Shown piece after piece: positions 32,488-42,338 of a stretch of DNA of 64,000 bases. The position numbers were made by a program, and so were the translations under genes. Source of the DNA: Neonectria sp. B-13 (taxonomy: Eukaryota; Ascomycota; Sordariomycetes; Hypocreales; Nectriaceae); NCBI GenBank assembly GCA_002682825.1, contig NOKP01000016.1, positions 1,701,660-1,765,659 of the forward strand, in the 5' to 3' direction. The notes under the pieces were generated by a model. The model was not told where the DNA came from and searched no databases. It saw only the letters and a list, made by a program, of their open reading frames with translations. Position 1 is the stretch's first letter. Each line of letters begins with the position of its first letter.

Positions 32488-33964
32488 GAGGGAGGGATAG
32501 GGAGTGTTGGGGTATTCTCGTGGATGGGAGAGTGTGATGTTGTGGTTGAAAGAGAGACAGAGAATGTTTGTGTAGTCGTAGCAATCGCCGAGATATTCTC
32601 ACAAAGAAAGACGAAGTGACGTGCACTGCAGCCCAGTCCATGAAATTTAAGTGGGTCCATCTGAGTTTTCCCTGAGATAAGAGATACGTACCCGCTATTG
32701 CATCCACTGTGAGAAATCCAATTTCAGATCCATCTCAACGATGCATCGCGATCGATCAGTCGCTCAACACAGGATGCATTCCCTGTAAACCCAGTGTCTA
32801 CCGGGCAGAGGATTTTAAAAGCAAGGGAATTACAAGAGAACTTCCTACTAGATTGAAATCGTACACAAAGTGATATTGGGTCCCTACTCCCAGACAGCAA
32901 TGAGGTTCATGCATGTCTTATCTGCCGCGTCACGTGATGCCCATGCCGTCCTTGGCTTTTGCTCCCAAAAGCTCAGACGGGAACACGGGACTTTTATCTC
33001 AAGCACGGTCGCAATCACGACCACTTGAAGCATTCTTCCTGTTGAGTTATGACTGCTGTGGTTCTTCGCTGAACCTGATGGCTCATCTCTCTGGACTTGC
33101 AATCAGCAAGAGTATCAATTGAGCCGTCCAATTCTAGGTGATGGGTGCATGGGATATCGCAGACCAAGAGAGAGCAATGCTTCTTGGTGAATCTCCCAGA
33201 CCTGGTCATGATGTATGTGCTTGGACATTTCTTGTTGCGAACGGTATTTTGGTCTGCGCATAACCGTGCCGGCATTGTGAAGCTTTGAAAACCAGCGATG
33301 AGACAATCTGCCACGCCGGAGATCCAATAAAATCAGACCCTCAACATCCACATTTCTAGAGACCAGGGTCCAGGCGTTCGTCCTGTCTGGTTCCAACATC
33401 CGCCACGAAGACAAATCGCTGGAAGATGGCAGACGTCCTCACCAAAACCAGAGCATACGTAACCTCGTGGCATTACCGCCAATTCCGACTGACGTGCCCC
33501 GATTAAACAACCCGTCCAGCCATTCGACATGAGCCAAATCAGCCGCGTTTAGTTAGCTTCGGAGGCCAGCAGAATAGGATAAGCCACGCCGAAGCCACCG
33601 TGCGCGGCAACCGGCCGTTGCTGGTTTCAGCTGTCAATAATCCAGCGCGCTAAGCAAATAGTCAGGGCCCATCATGCATTGCATTGTTGACTGTACGCAC
33701 ATTTATGCCGTTGTCGCCAAATGAAGACGACGTGGACTTGCAGCACCTAGGCCGCTTAAGGTGAGGCCATTGGCATGCTAATGTCTGCAAGGCTTAGTGC
33801 GATGGACTTCAACGTTTTCTAGCCTGGAAGACCCCTGGCCTTAGTGTTCACGATCGTAGTCTACCATGTATAAGACTTGGAAGCCATCGACGCAGCGCCG
33901 TTGACGAGCCACCCACGCGCATTCTCTCGTTTGATCGAATCCCTTCACCCCGCGACAAGTCAAA
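32488..33964. other. Intergenic region
   Basis: About 1.5 kb between divergent genes (helicase and secreted protein). Several 65-100-codon frames on the minus strand overlap each other and show no protein-like pattern. No repeats or RNAs are recognised. Confidence 0.4.
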
Positions 33965-34694
33965 ATGCTTCCCCCTGGAGCTATCGCCGCCTTCGTGGCA
34001 GTCCTCTCCGTCTGGGGAGCCCACGCCGCTCCTTGCAAGCCGAGTCTGCCCAGCACCACGGAGCTAGCTACCACCACAGCGACGTCCGTCACTGAGACTT
34101 CTTCCACGACTGCATCTACTGCATCGGCGACCTTTACCGACGGCCCCGTCAACGGCGGCTTCGACACGCCCGACGACGACGACAACTACCAAACGCCGTG
34201 GATTTTCAGCAACGGCGGTGTTGACATCGTCCACGACGCTGAGGAGGCCAAGTCCGGTGAACGCTACGCGTATGCATCCTGTCCTCCGCGTGATTCCCCT
34301 CCCACTGACACTCTGCAGCCGCTTCTCCATGACCGAGGACATGTCCTGGAACCCGAGCATGAACCAAACCCTCAACGGCCTCGACACGTCGCGCCTCTTC
34401 CGTCTCTCGTACTCGTGGAAAGTCACCGTGCCGGCCACCGAGCCAACCAACGCGGACCTCATCGACTACTTCAAGGACGTCGGTCCCGTGCAATGCCGCA
34501 TCGAAGCCGTGGTCAACGAGGATATAATCTCTGTCCAACCGCTCCCCAATTCCGTCTCGGACGCCTGGGAGGAGTTCACTCTCGATTTTGACGTTGATGT
34601 CACGGACCCGGGCTTTTCGCTGAGGTGGAGGTGTAACAAGGACGGTTTCGAATCCGAGGTGTTGATCGACGATGTCTTCATCACTGCCGTATAA
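33965..34694 (+). CDS. Secreted Ser/Thr-rich protein with CenC-like domain
   Basis: Two exons (33965-34269 and 34319-34694) joined across a 49-bp GTATGC..CAG intron give 226 aa; the join reads GERYA|RFSMTED. The signal peptide is at residues 1-21 (PPGAIAAFVAVLSVWGAHA). A short Thr/Ser linker (~30-57) is followed by a domain starting at NGGFDTPDDDDNYQTPWIF. It ends in DDVFITAV, the usual final strand of CenC-like carbohydrate-binding modules. Without splicing the frame continues through the intron but loses the conserved C-terminal half. The layout parallels the protein at 7,493-8,461 with a shorter stalk. The role is probably extracellular carbohydrate binding, which is an inference. Confidence 0.82.
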
Positions 34695-34980
34695 GTTGAT
34701 TCTCTAGATGCTCGGGGTGATTGCACTTCCATTCATTCATTTGCATTCAGTCGAGGGTCTGTTAACCATTTGTAGCAAGCTTCAGTTGCTTCTTGATCGT
34801 GTAATATGTTCGTCCACCGCATTAATTAAGTTGCTTCTGTATCGTAGGTGTACCTATGTACCTGCACATTATTTACTCCCTCGGCTCTTGCTCTGGCCAA
34901 TCCCTCACGATATGTTCCACCAAGTATTAGTATCCGTCAGTGTCGTTACATGCTCTCATTATTGTTCCTGGTGACCGTAT

Positions 34981-36074
34981 CTACTTAAGATACGGCTTGA
35001 TCTCCGCTTCAGTCCAGTTCCAGAACGCCTCAGACGTCCCCAAGCCACCCTCCTCTTTCGTCTTTAATGCCGATAGCAGGTCAGGTCTGATCAGAAGAAA
35101 GCGTCCCCAAGGACCAACTGCGGTTTGTCAGCGGAGGATCGAGCATTGCGTTTTACATGTAGACTTACTCCACTGCCCAGACTTCTCCAGTGTCACCTGC
35201 GGCGATAGCCCAGCAAAGAGTTCTGTGTACGCGCCGTACACGGGTGCATGGAGTACGAACGTCTTGAGAAACCAAGACGCCCATGATCCCTGGGTCCTCC
35301 ACAGGTCTGAGGCCAGGTTTCCGGGGTTCAACGGAACGCTGACGATCCCATCTTCCTTGAACCGCTTGGCCATCTCACCGGCATGAAGGTAATTCCCAGC
35401 CTTGCTCAGCGCATACGAGCTGAAGACGCCCTTGTCAAGGCGCAATGAGATATCGTTCATGTCGACACCTCCATTGGGAACGGGCGGCGACTCGGCTGCG
35501 GAAGATGAAACCCAGACGACGCGCACGGTGCCAGGCTCCTCGACCTTTGCGGTGGCGACAAGCGTCGGCGTGAGGAGCTTGGTGAACATGAAGGTGCCGA
35601 TGTTGTTGACGCCGAGCTGGAGCTCGTAACCCTGGGCAGTCTTGGATCCCTGCGCCGGGTTCATGACGCCGGCGTTGTTGAAGAGAACATGAAGCTTGGA
35701 TTCCCGGTCGAGGAACTGCTTCGCCGAGGCAGGGATGGTGGTGAGATCTGCGAGATCCAGTCGCAGGAACGTCAGCTGGCCGGAAGAAGACGGCGCAGCC
35801 GCCTTGATGGCGTCCATGGCGGTGGCAGCCTTTTCTTCGGAGCGGGCGGCGACGTAGACTCGCGCATTCTTGGAGTAGAGCATCTGCGCGAGTTCTTTGC
35901 CGACGCCGCCGCTGGCACCAGTGACGATGTAGACCTAAAGCCGGTCAGACTGAACTGTTCGGTTTGAGTCAATGAAAAACTTACCTTGTCACTGAGCTCG
36001 GGGAGATCCTTCTCGGTGAATGTCGGTTTGGGCGGGTACAGCTGCGAGAGCTGGTGCCACATGTGGGTGAGCAT
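34981..36074 (-). CDS. Short-chain dehydrogenase/reductase (SDR)
   Basis: Three exons (36074-35985, 35934-35169, 35117-34981; introns 50 and 51 bp) encode 330 aa. The cofactor loop TGASGGVGKEL begins at residue 35, split from the first 30 residues by intron 1. NNAGVMNP follows, then the VSSSA strand and the catalytic YxxxK as YALSKAGNY. Classic SDR enzymes of this length, with an N-terminal extension before the Rossmann fold and C-terminal IGPWGR, resemble retinol-dehydrogenase/WWOX-like fungal oxidoreductases. They reduce or oxidise carbonyl/hydroxyl groups with NAD(P)H. The substrate is unknown. The gene converges on the secreted protein gene with 286 bases between their stop codons. Confidence 0.93.
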
Positions 36075-36901
36075 GGTGAATGGAGATAAGGGGTGAGCCG
36101 CGATTGAGTGATGACTGCGGTGAAGGATTCTGATCCTGGTAGTAGCGTCGATGGCGTGAAGTCCAAGATGACAGTGGATGACAGTAATACGACTGAGCTT
36201 CCTCTTTAAACACAGCGAGCAACGCAGATACGCAGCAAGACGATAGCACGAGACTTTGTTCAGCTTGCGATCGATGACCTTTTCTGCTTCGCGCGAATGC
36301 GAGTGCGAGGCGGGGGTCGGACGTTAATCCAGCGGTGGAGGTCACTCTGTTGGCGCTAATTCGCCTAACTCGTTGGATTACTGGTTGTGGTCAGGGGTTG
36401 TGAAGGCCGACGGAGATAGCATCGGCCTTGGATTGCGCCGGCGACGCAGTTGGCCTCGGCCATTTACATAATTCGTAGCTACATTGATTACGGCGCTCTC
36501 GGTACAGTGGGTAGCGGCCTGGAATGAGTCCGAAGTGGTGTAGGCGACGTCATCATCTTGCGTGGACGGACCGACTTTGGGGACACGGAAAGCTAACACG
36601 GATCGTGGGGAATGCTACGGGTGGACCGCTCAGTTCATGACGTCAATGACCCATTCTATTCCTCTGTGGCGATGCTACTCGAGCCGTTTCAAGAGCATCT
36701 ACACTTTTATCAATCAACCGTAGGATCACCACTTTGTGTATTAAGCGTCATGGTATCAATTATGTCGATAACACACGACAGGTTCACTCACGTTCACTTC
36801 TTCACACCAGCGATGGGGATGACCTCGGCTATTACCCATGTCAAGAATTCAACATCCAGTTCAGACACATCAAATGCCATTATGTATCTGTCTATCACCA
36901 A
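36075..36901. other. Intergenic region
   Basis: About 0.8 kb between two minus-strand genes. Plus-strand frames at 36,612-37,068 run into and overlap the NmrA-like gene and are not supported. Confidence 0.4.
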
Positions 36902-37795
36902 CTACCACCCTAATTTTCCCTTGTCCAAGGATCTCAGCGGCGTCAAGGAAACACCCCATTTCTTCAAGCCATCAATGTCGACTCCATATCCCACCTCCCG
37001 CTGCCACGTCTGCGCATCAATCGCAGCATAACCTTTCTCCTTCAAAGATGTCGCCTGTCCATCGCTGAGATATTCCGCAGTGACCTCCTTACCACTGATC
37101 GCACCAAGAGTCGCTGCAATCTCAGCAGCCGTCAGCGATTCCGCCGCCAGAGAAATCGCCTGGCCAGAATAGTCAGTCGGCGATTCAAACGCGTTAGCAG
37201 CGAACACGCCAATATCGGCAACATCCACCAAATTGAGCCGTGTGTTTACATCAAACGCAACCCGCAGCTTATTCTCGTTGGAAAGGTCAGGAAACATGTG
37301 GTCGCAGAGTGGCTGGCAAAAGTTCTCCATGAAGAATGCGGGTCGCAGAATCGTCCAGTGCTCAAAGCCGGCTGCGCGAACCATGTTCTCAACGACATCC
37401 TTGCCCTTCCAGTACCAGGCCAAAGGGTAGTCGTCGCCCCATCCAGGGAATGATTCGTGCTCTCCAGTGCGGGCCACGCTGGAATAGACAATGTGCTTAA
37501 TATTCCGATCCCGAGCTGCTTCGATGACGTTTCTGCAGTGAGTTTCTTCGAGCGTCGGATGTGCCGGGACGGCCAGGAAGATGGCATCGACGCCATCGAG
37601 GGCGACGCGAATGAAATCTTTAGAGCCCAGATCACCGGTGCGCACCACGGCTCCCAGCGAGGCGAGGTCTTTTGCAACGTCGGAAGAAGGATCGCGAGTC
37701 AATGCGTACGCGTTATGGCCCCGTTGAAGCAGCTGCTTGGTCACAGCTTGGCCTTGGTTGCCAGTTGCCCCAATAACGAGAACAGATATCGCCAT
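36902..37795 (-). CDS. NmrA-like family NAD(P)-binding protein
   Basis: An intronless frame; the likely start at 37795 gives 297 aa. It opens with a Rossmann loop GATGNQGQ (residues 9-16), the atypical-SDR motif GxxGxxG of NmrA-like proteins. It continues with VYSSVARTG, WTILRPAFFMENF and NLVDVADIGVFAANAF, all typical of the family. These proteins bind NAD(P)(H) and act as redox sensors, regulators or reductases, such as the nitrogen regulator NmrA and isoflavone-reductase-like enzymes. They lack the strict YxxxK of classical SDRs. The frame is open to 37918, but the extra 41 residues are not conserved-looking, so the shorter start is preferred. The specific role is unknown. Confidence 0.9.
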   Translation of the reverse strand: MAISVLVIGATGNQGQAVTKQLLQRGHNAYALTRDPSSDVAKDLASLGAVVRTGDLGSKDFIRVALDGVDAIFLAVPAHPTLEETHCRNVIEAARDRNIKHIVYSSVARTGEHESFPGWGDDYPLAWYWKGKDVVENMVRAAGFEHWTILRPAFFMENFCQPLCDHMFPDLSNENKLRVAFDVNTRLNLVDVADIGVFAANAFESPTDYSGQAISLAAESLTAAEIAATLGAISGKEVTAEYLSDGQATSLKEKGYAAIDAQTWQREVGYGVDIDGLKKWGVSLTPLRSLDKGKLGW

Positions 37796-39140
37796 TGTGA
37801 ATGCAGTATCTTTCGGTATCCGAGTACGGAAGTCGTTTAATTCGCGTGTGCTGGTATTAGAAACTTTTGAAGGTAGGACGTGAACTTTTTTATGGCTGAG
37901 GTTCAATAACTGCATCAAAGACGGAAACTTATTTCATATCCGTCCCGGCATTCGGTTTCGGATTCGCCCGACCGCTGACCGCTGATCTGGTTGCCTGGTG
38001 CGATGGTGATGTTACGAATCAATAAGTCAGCTGGTTGACATTGCCATTTCATTGGCTTCAATATGGCTTATGAGTTCGGAAGTGTCGGATATCTGTTTGA
38101 CATCTCTTAATAGGCGGTCATTTTTCAATTCACCTCCTTGACCTAAATATTGGCTCTGAAAGGAAGTGGTAGCGCTGCATTTGATAGCTCCTTAATGCAA
38201 CATTCCGCAGCCCTTGACTGTTGTTATACTACGAGATATTAACGAACACTCATAATTCATTTCTTAATATATGTAGCTTAGCACTAATCGATTATGCATC
38301 GGCATGATATAGTACAATAGTCGGCGTTGGCTATAGCTTGGCGATAGGATCTACAGGGCCGCGGCTCTCAAAATATCCAGTAGAAACGCCGAGAGGAACA
38401 ATAGCAGAAGGACCCCAAGTCTGAACTCTAGCTTCCTATTTTGGGTAGTGTCTGGATGGCTCCACTCACTGAGACTTCTTGATACTATAAATTTTGTCAT
38501 ACTACGAAGGATTAATAATCACAGATTGAAAGACAGTACTAAATAACAGGCAATGCTCCTTTTATTAGAAATTATTGAATTTTGATAATCCACATCGCGC
38601 GACTTGTGTGATTAACTTTGGTACGATCAATCAATATGGAGACTGATTTGCATAGAGCCCAACGTCATTCATGAAATAGGACTAAGAAAAGAATATTTTG
38701 TCATATGCAATAATAACACACGCTTAAACGAGAGTTTAAAACGTAGACCTAAACGAAACAATATCCGTATTAGCGTCCTGTTGTTAGGCTTGGGGTACCG
38801 TTTGATAATTCTCTCGAATGTGAGCGCAACTCAAATACGCAACCGACACTCTTGGTATGTTCCTACTAATAGGGTATAGGTATGCAGAAGAACTGTATTC
38901 CAATGTGTAGAGGTGAAGCAAATACTCATAGTTCCTCACTTCGTAAATACTTTTGATACTTCATGTTCAACTCGGCCCAGCAACGCAAGCCGGGTTGACT
39001 CTCGATCAATGGATTCATCCACTCTGGTTGGAGAGTTTTGCAGGACCCTAAGTCTGAGATAAAATCTCGAAGGTTAATTAAGCCACTGGCTAACTTTGTA
39101 AATGCTATTAGGATATTTATATAGTAATAACTGAACATTG
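37796..39140. other. Transition from gene space to AT-rich block
   Basis: About 1.3 kb with falling GC content. A minus-strand frame at 38,926-39,138 has a protein-like second half (EWMNPLIESQPGLRCWAEL), possibly a gene fragment cut by the repeat block. Otherwise nothing is recognised. Confidence 0.35.
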
Positions 39141-39633
39141 GGTTATATTAATCTAAAATTCAAAAGTTATTATAGGATTATTATATACTAGTATAACTAC
39201 TATTGAAACTACTGTTTAGACTACTATTTCTATTTATTTCTAATTTTACTAAATTATATGTTTTATTTACTTAAGCTTAATAGAAAAGTTAAATCTTTAA
39301 ATTTTAAATCTAGTTATTAACTTTTACTCTCTCTATCTATTAATACTAGAAATAACTATTAAGCTTTTAAATCCTTTTACTAAATCTCTTTATATAGCTT
39401 TATAACTAATATTAAAAATAACTATTTATATATAATAGTTCTTAGTAGTATATTTAGATATAATAGTCCTTAGTAGTATATACCTAGAGAAGAGGCTAAA
39501 GGTTAAATAGTATAAAAGAAAATAGAAAAAACAATAGTATAATAGGCTTAATACCTAAGCCTAAGGCAATAATGACTCAAGGAGATAAAAGTTTCTACTA
39601 TAAAGTTAAGGTATAAGTTTTACTACCTCAATC

Positions 39634-39695
39634 AGCTAGAAAAGCTAGATCTTAGAAAAGCTAGATCTTAGAAAAGCTAGACCTTGGAAAAGGCT
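39634..39695. repeat. 16-bp tandem array in copy A
   Basis: About three and a half units of AAAAGCTAGATCTTAG. The equivalent array in copy B (40641-40745) has about six units, so the array length varies between copies. Confidence 0.7.
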
Positions 39696-39813
39696 AAAAC
39701 CCCTTGGGATAAAAGCCTAGCCTGCAAGGCTCTATGCTTTCTAGGTTACTTACCTCTTTGCATTCCATCCAACCTTCCAAACAATACAACAACCACACTA
39801 CTGATTGTACAAA

Positions 39814-40416
39814 ATGACTGCCATCCAAATCGCACTATAGCCTAGCAAGCCCTTACTAAGCTATATATATAGGCTTTTATATGATCTATATATTGAATTA
39901 AAAGAATATCTAAGCCTTATTTCTATACTACAAATTATAGCTTAAAAGTCTAGCCTAAGGTATATAAAATAGCCTATAATCAATTGCTTTAGACCTAAGA
40001 AATTAGTTTAATTAATAGTCTTTAGCTATAATATCCTACTATAAGATAGAATCTAGCTTAATATAGTAATAGCCTAGTGGATTGCAATAGAATAGCTCTT
40101 TCTAGAGAGGCTAGCTCTAAAGCTAGAAAGGAATAGTAATATTACTACTATAGAGAAGGAGTTCCTTAAGAAGCTGTATAACCCTATCTCTGCCCTATGG
40201 ATCATACAGTTAATAGATGACATTGTTCTGACCAACCTACAGCTGAAGGAGTAATGCATTAGAAACCAAGGGAATCTGGTCATCTCTAACATTAGCTATG
40301 AAGTATGGAGGGATTTGGTGGAGGGAGTTGGAAGCTGGAGGGGGCAAAAGTCAATATTTAGGTTCAAAATCCAAAGATCTATCTCCCTGTTAAGCTTAAG
40401 CAAAGGAAACATATGA
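39814..40416 (+). pseudogene. 200-codon frame of copy A with only RIP-type stops
   Basis: From ATG 39814-39816, preceded by a leader-like ACAACAACCAC.. stretch, one frame runs 201 codons to TGA at 40414-40416. Every earlier stop is TAA or TAG, never TGA. Each is one C-to-T step from CAA or CAG (or G-to-A from TGG). The start reads MTAIQIAL and the second half (LFLERLALKLERNSNITTIE, then KEFLKKLYNPISALWIIQLI) looks like a real protein. I do not recognise the family. It was probably the single product of the element, now inactivated. Confidence 0.5.
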
Positions 40417-40640
40417 CTGTTCAGTGTAATTGCAGATAGGCAGAAACAGTAGTCCAAACAGTAGTTTTAACAGTGCTTAGTAGTATATACTTAGAGAAGA
40501 GGTTAAAAGTTAAATAGTATAAAAGAAAATAGAAAAGATAATAATATAATAAACTTAATACTTAAGCCTAAAGTAAAATAACTTAAAAAGATAAAAGTTT
40601 CTATTATAAAATTAAAGTATAAGTTTTATTACTTTAATTA

Positions 40641-40745
40641 GCTAGAAAAGTTAAATCTTAGAAAAGCTAAATCTTAGAAAAGTTAAATCTTAAAAAAGCT
40701 AAACCTTAGAAAAGCTAGATCTTAGAAAAGCTAAATCTTAAAAAG
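40641..40745. repeat. 16-bp tandem array in copy B
   Basis: Around six degenerate units of AAAAGCTAAATCTTAG, the RIP-mutated counterpart of the shorter array in copy A. Confidence 0.65.
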
Positions 40746-40851
40746 GGCTAAAATCCCTTAGGATAAAAGCCTAATCTATAAGACTTTATACTTTTTAAAT
40801 TATCTCTTTTATTCTATTTAACCTTTTATATAATATAATAATTATACTACT

Positions 40852-41325
40852 TTAAACAAGGTCAATTGCTAGATAATATATACTCCTAATACAAGGGGGT
40901 TCTAAACCACTACTAACTACTATCTAGAGGCCCTTTAAACCCAATCCTATCCCAATCCAGCTTAGTTCACCTCTCTAATATCTCCTAGGGGGTAACTAAA
41001 TACTAAGGAAACCCCTTTTTTGCAAGAAGAGAAAACCCTATGCTTCTAATTAGTCCTATTGCTAGGCTTAGATAGATAACTCAAACTTATTAGTGAATCA
41101 ATAATAAGTAAATAACTCTAGTATAATAGTATACTACTGCTAGGCTGGTTGGTTTTCTATAGCTATGTAATATAGTGTTATATGACTGCTTGGACTGGTC
41201 CCTATTGACTTAAGGGGGGGGGTTCCTTCCTACTAGTAGGAAGGTTGATTCTAGCTGGGTTTGAACTAATAACCCCTTGCTTGTGTAGGGGGATTCTAAG
41301 CGTGTAACTACTATACTATAGAACT
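40852..41325 (-). mobile_element. tRNA-headed SINE-like element, ~473 bp
   Basis: The element is flanked by direct repeats TAATAATTATACTACT (40836-40851 and 41325-41340), a 15-16-bp target-site duplication typical of LINE-driven retroposition. On the minus strand its 5' end is a tRNA-like head: GTTCTATAGTATAGTAGTTA (A-box-like) and, ~45 bases on, AGTTCAAACCC (B-box-like), followed by CAGCTAGAA. That tail can pair with the 5' strand as an acceptor stem when transitions are allowed. The body has no coding frame. It is inserted in repeat copy B, whose uninterrupted version is copy A. This is a pol III-type SINE by structure; the tRNA parent is uncertain (Gln/Glu-like ends). Confidence 0.7.
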
Positions 41326-41502
41326 AATAATTATACTACTAATTATATAAAATAGTTATTTAAATTATACTATAGCTTAATAAGCTTTTATTAAGCTATA
41401 TATATAAGCTTTTATATAACTTATATAATAAATTTAAAGTAAATTTAAGCCTTATTTCTATATTATAAATTATAGCTTAAAAGTCTAATTTAAGCTATAT
41501 AA

Positions 41503-41686
41503 ATATAAGGAGATAAGCTTAGGACCCTAAAGGGTTCTAATCGGGCTAGATTATATAACTTAGCCTTAGCCTAAGACTTATATTAGGACTGTTCAGTGAG
41601 CCCTCAAAGGATACTTATTAAATAGAAGACTTAATATACATTAACCCCTACCTTCTAATTCACCCTATATATACTAACTCTTATAA
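41503..41686. mobile_element. Small insertion X in copy B (~180 bp)
   Basis: This sequence is absent from copy A between the AAGCTATATA and AAAATAGC segments. Its right end is CTAACTCTTATA, the same right end as insertion Y. Possible TATAA flanks are too low in complexity to prove a target duplication. Confidence 0.4.
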
Positions 41687-41950
41687 TAAAATAGCTTATA
41701 ATTAACTACTTTAAACTTAAGAAATTAGTTTAATTAGTAGTTTTTAATTATAATATTCTATTATAATTAGAATTTAGCCTAATATAGTAATATGTAAAAA
41801 GCTAGCTATAGGCTCAGCTAGAGTTATAAGCTCACTATAGGGCTTGCTACTATATGTACTATAAGGCTCTAACTCTTTATAACCTATTATATAGTACAGT
41901 CTAGTAATATAGCTTACTAGGATTGGTTAATCTTATTAGTCTAATAGCTA

Positions 41951-42338
41951 TATAATAGTCAGGTTTAACCTAAGAGTATAGGGTAGATCTAAGGTATATA
42001 GTTTAATGATCAAGTGGATTAGGATATTGTAGTAAGTAATATAGGTTATAATAGTAATGTATAAAGGTAAGTTATTATATAATTAAGTAATATTATTAAT
42101 AGCTAAGGAGCTTAAGGCTCTTATCTACTATACTAAGTGAATATAATTATATACTATAGTAATTGTATAAGCTTACTAAGTAATAGTAAGTCTATTATTA
42201 TAGTTTATTGTAATAGAGTAAGCTAGATAGTCTAGCTTATATAGTTAGGGTAAGTTTAGGAATATAAATGTTATAAAAAAGTAGGTATATTATGATTCTA
42301 CTAATTGTAACTATCTAGTCTTAACCTAGGCTGTAATA
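41951..42338 (-). repeat. Gypsy 3' LTR (element orientation)
   Basis: 388 bp, beginning TATAATAGTCAGG (a mutated TG start) and ending CTGTAATA (a mutated CTGTGACA). It is the partner of 55454-55841 and more heavily mutated. Confidence 0.85.

Larger units (their letters stand above)
39469..40475 (+). mobile_element. Unclassified ~1-kb repeat element, copy A
   Basis: A 1,007-bp unit beginning CTTAGTAGTATATACCTAGA and ending where the same start motif recurs at 40,476 (copy B). Internal landmarks shared with copy B in the same order are a 16-bp tandem array, the segment AAAGCCTAGCCTGCAAGGCT, and the GAAACAGTAGTCCAAACAG end. Copy A is less mutated and uninterrupted. It carries a 200-codon frame (39814-40416). 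I cannot assign it to a known transposon class. Confidence 0.6.

Noticed and set aside
31486..32619. 377-codon plus-strand frame
   Set aside because: Antisense of the DEAD-box helicase; all helicase motifs are on the minus strand.
37796..37918. 41-residue N-terminal extension of the NmrA-like protein
   Set aside because: The Rossmann strand begins right after the internal ATG at 37795, as in the family; the extension looks like 5' UTR.
41255..41325. Functional tRNA gene
   Set aside because: Box A and B are recognisable, but the stems carry several mismatches and the sequence is the head of a longer retroposed unit with a target duplication.
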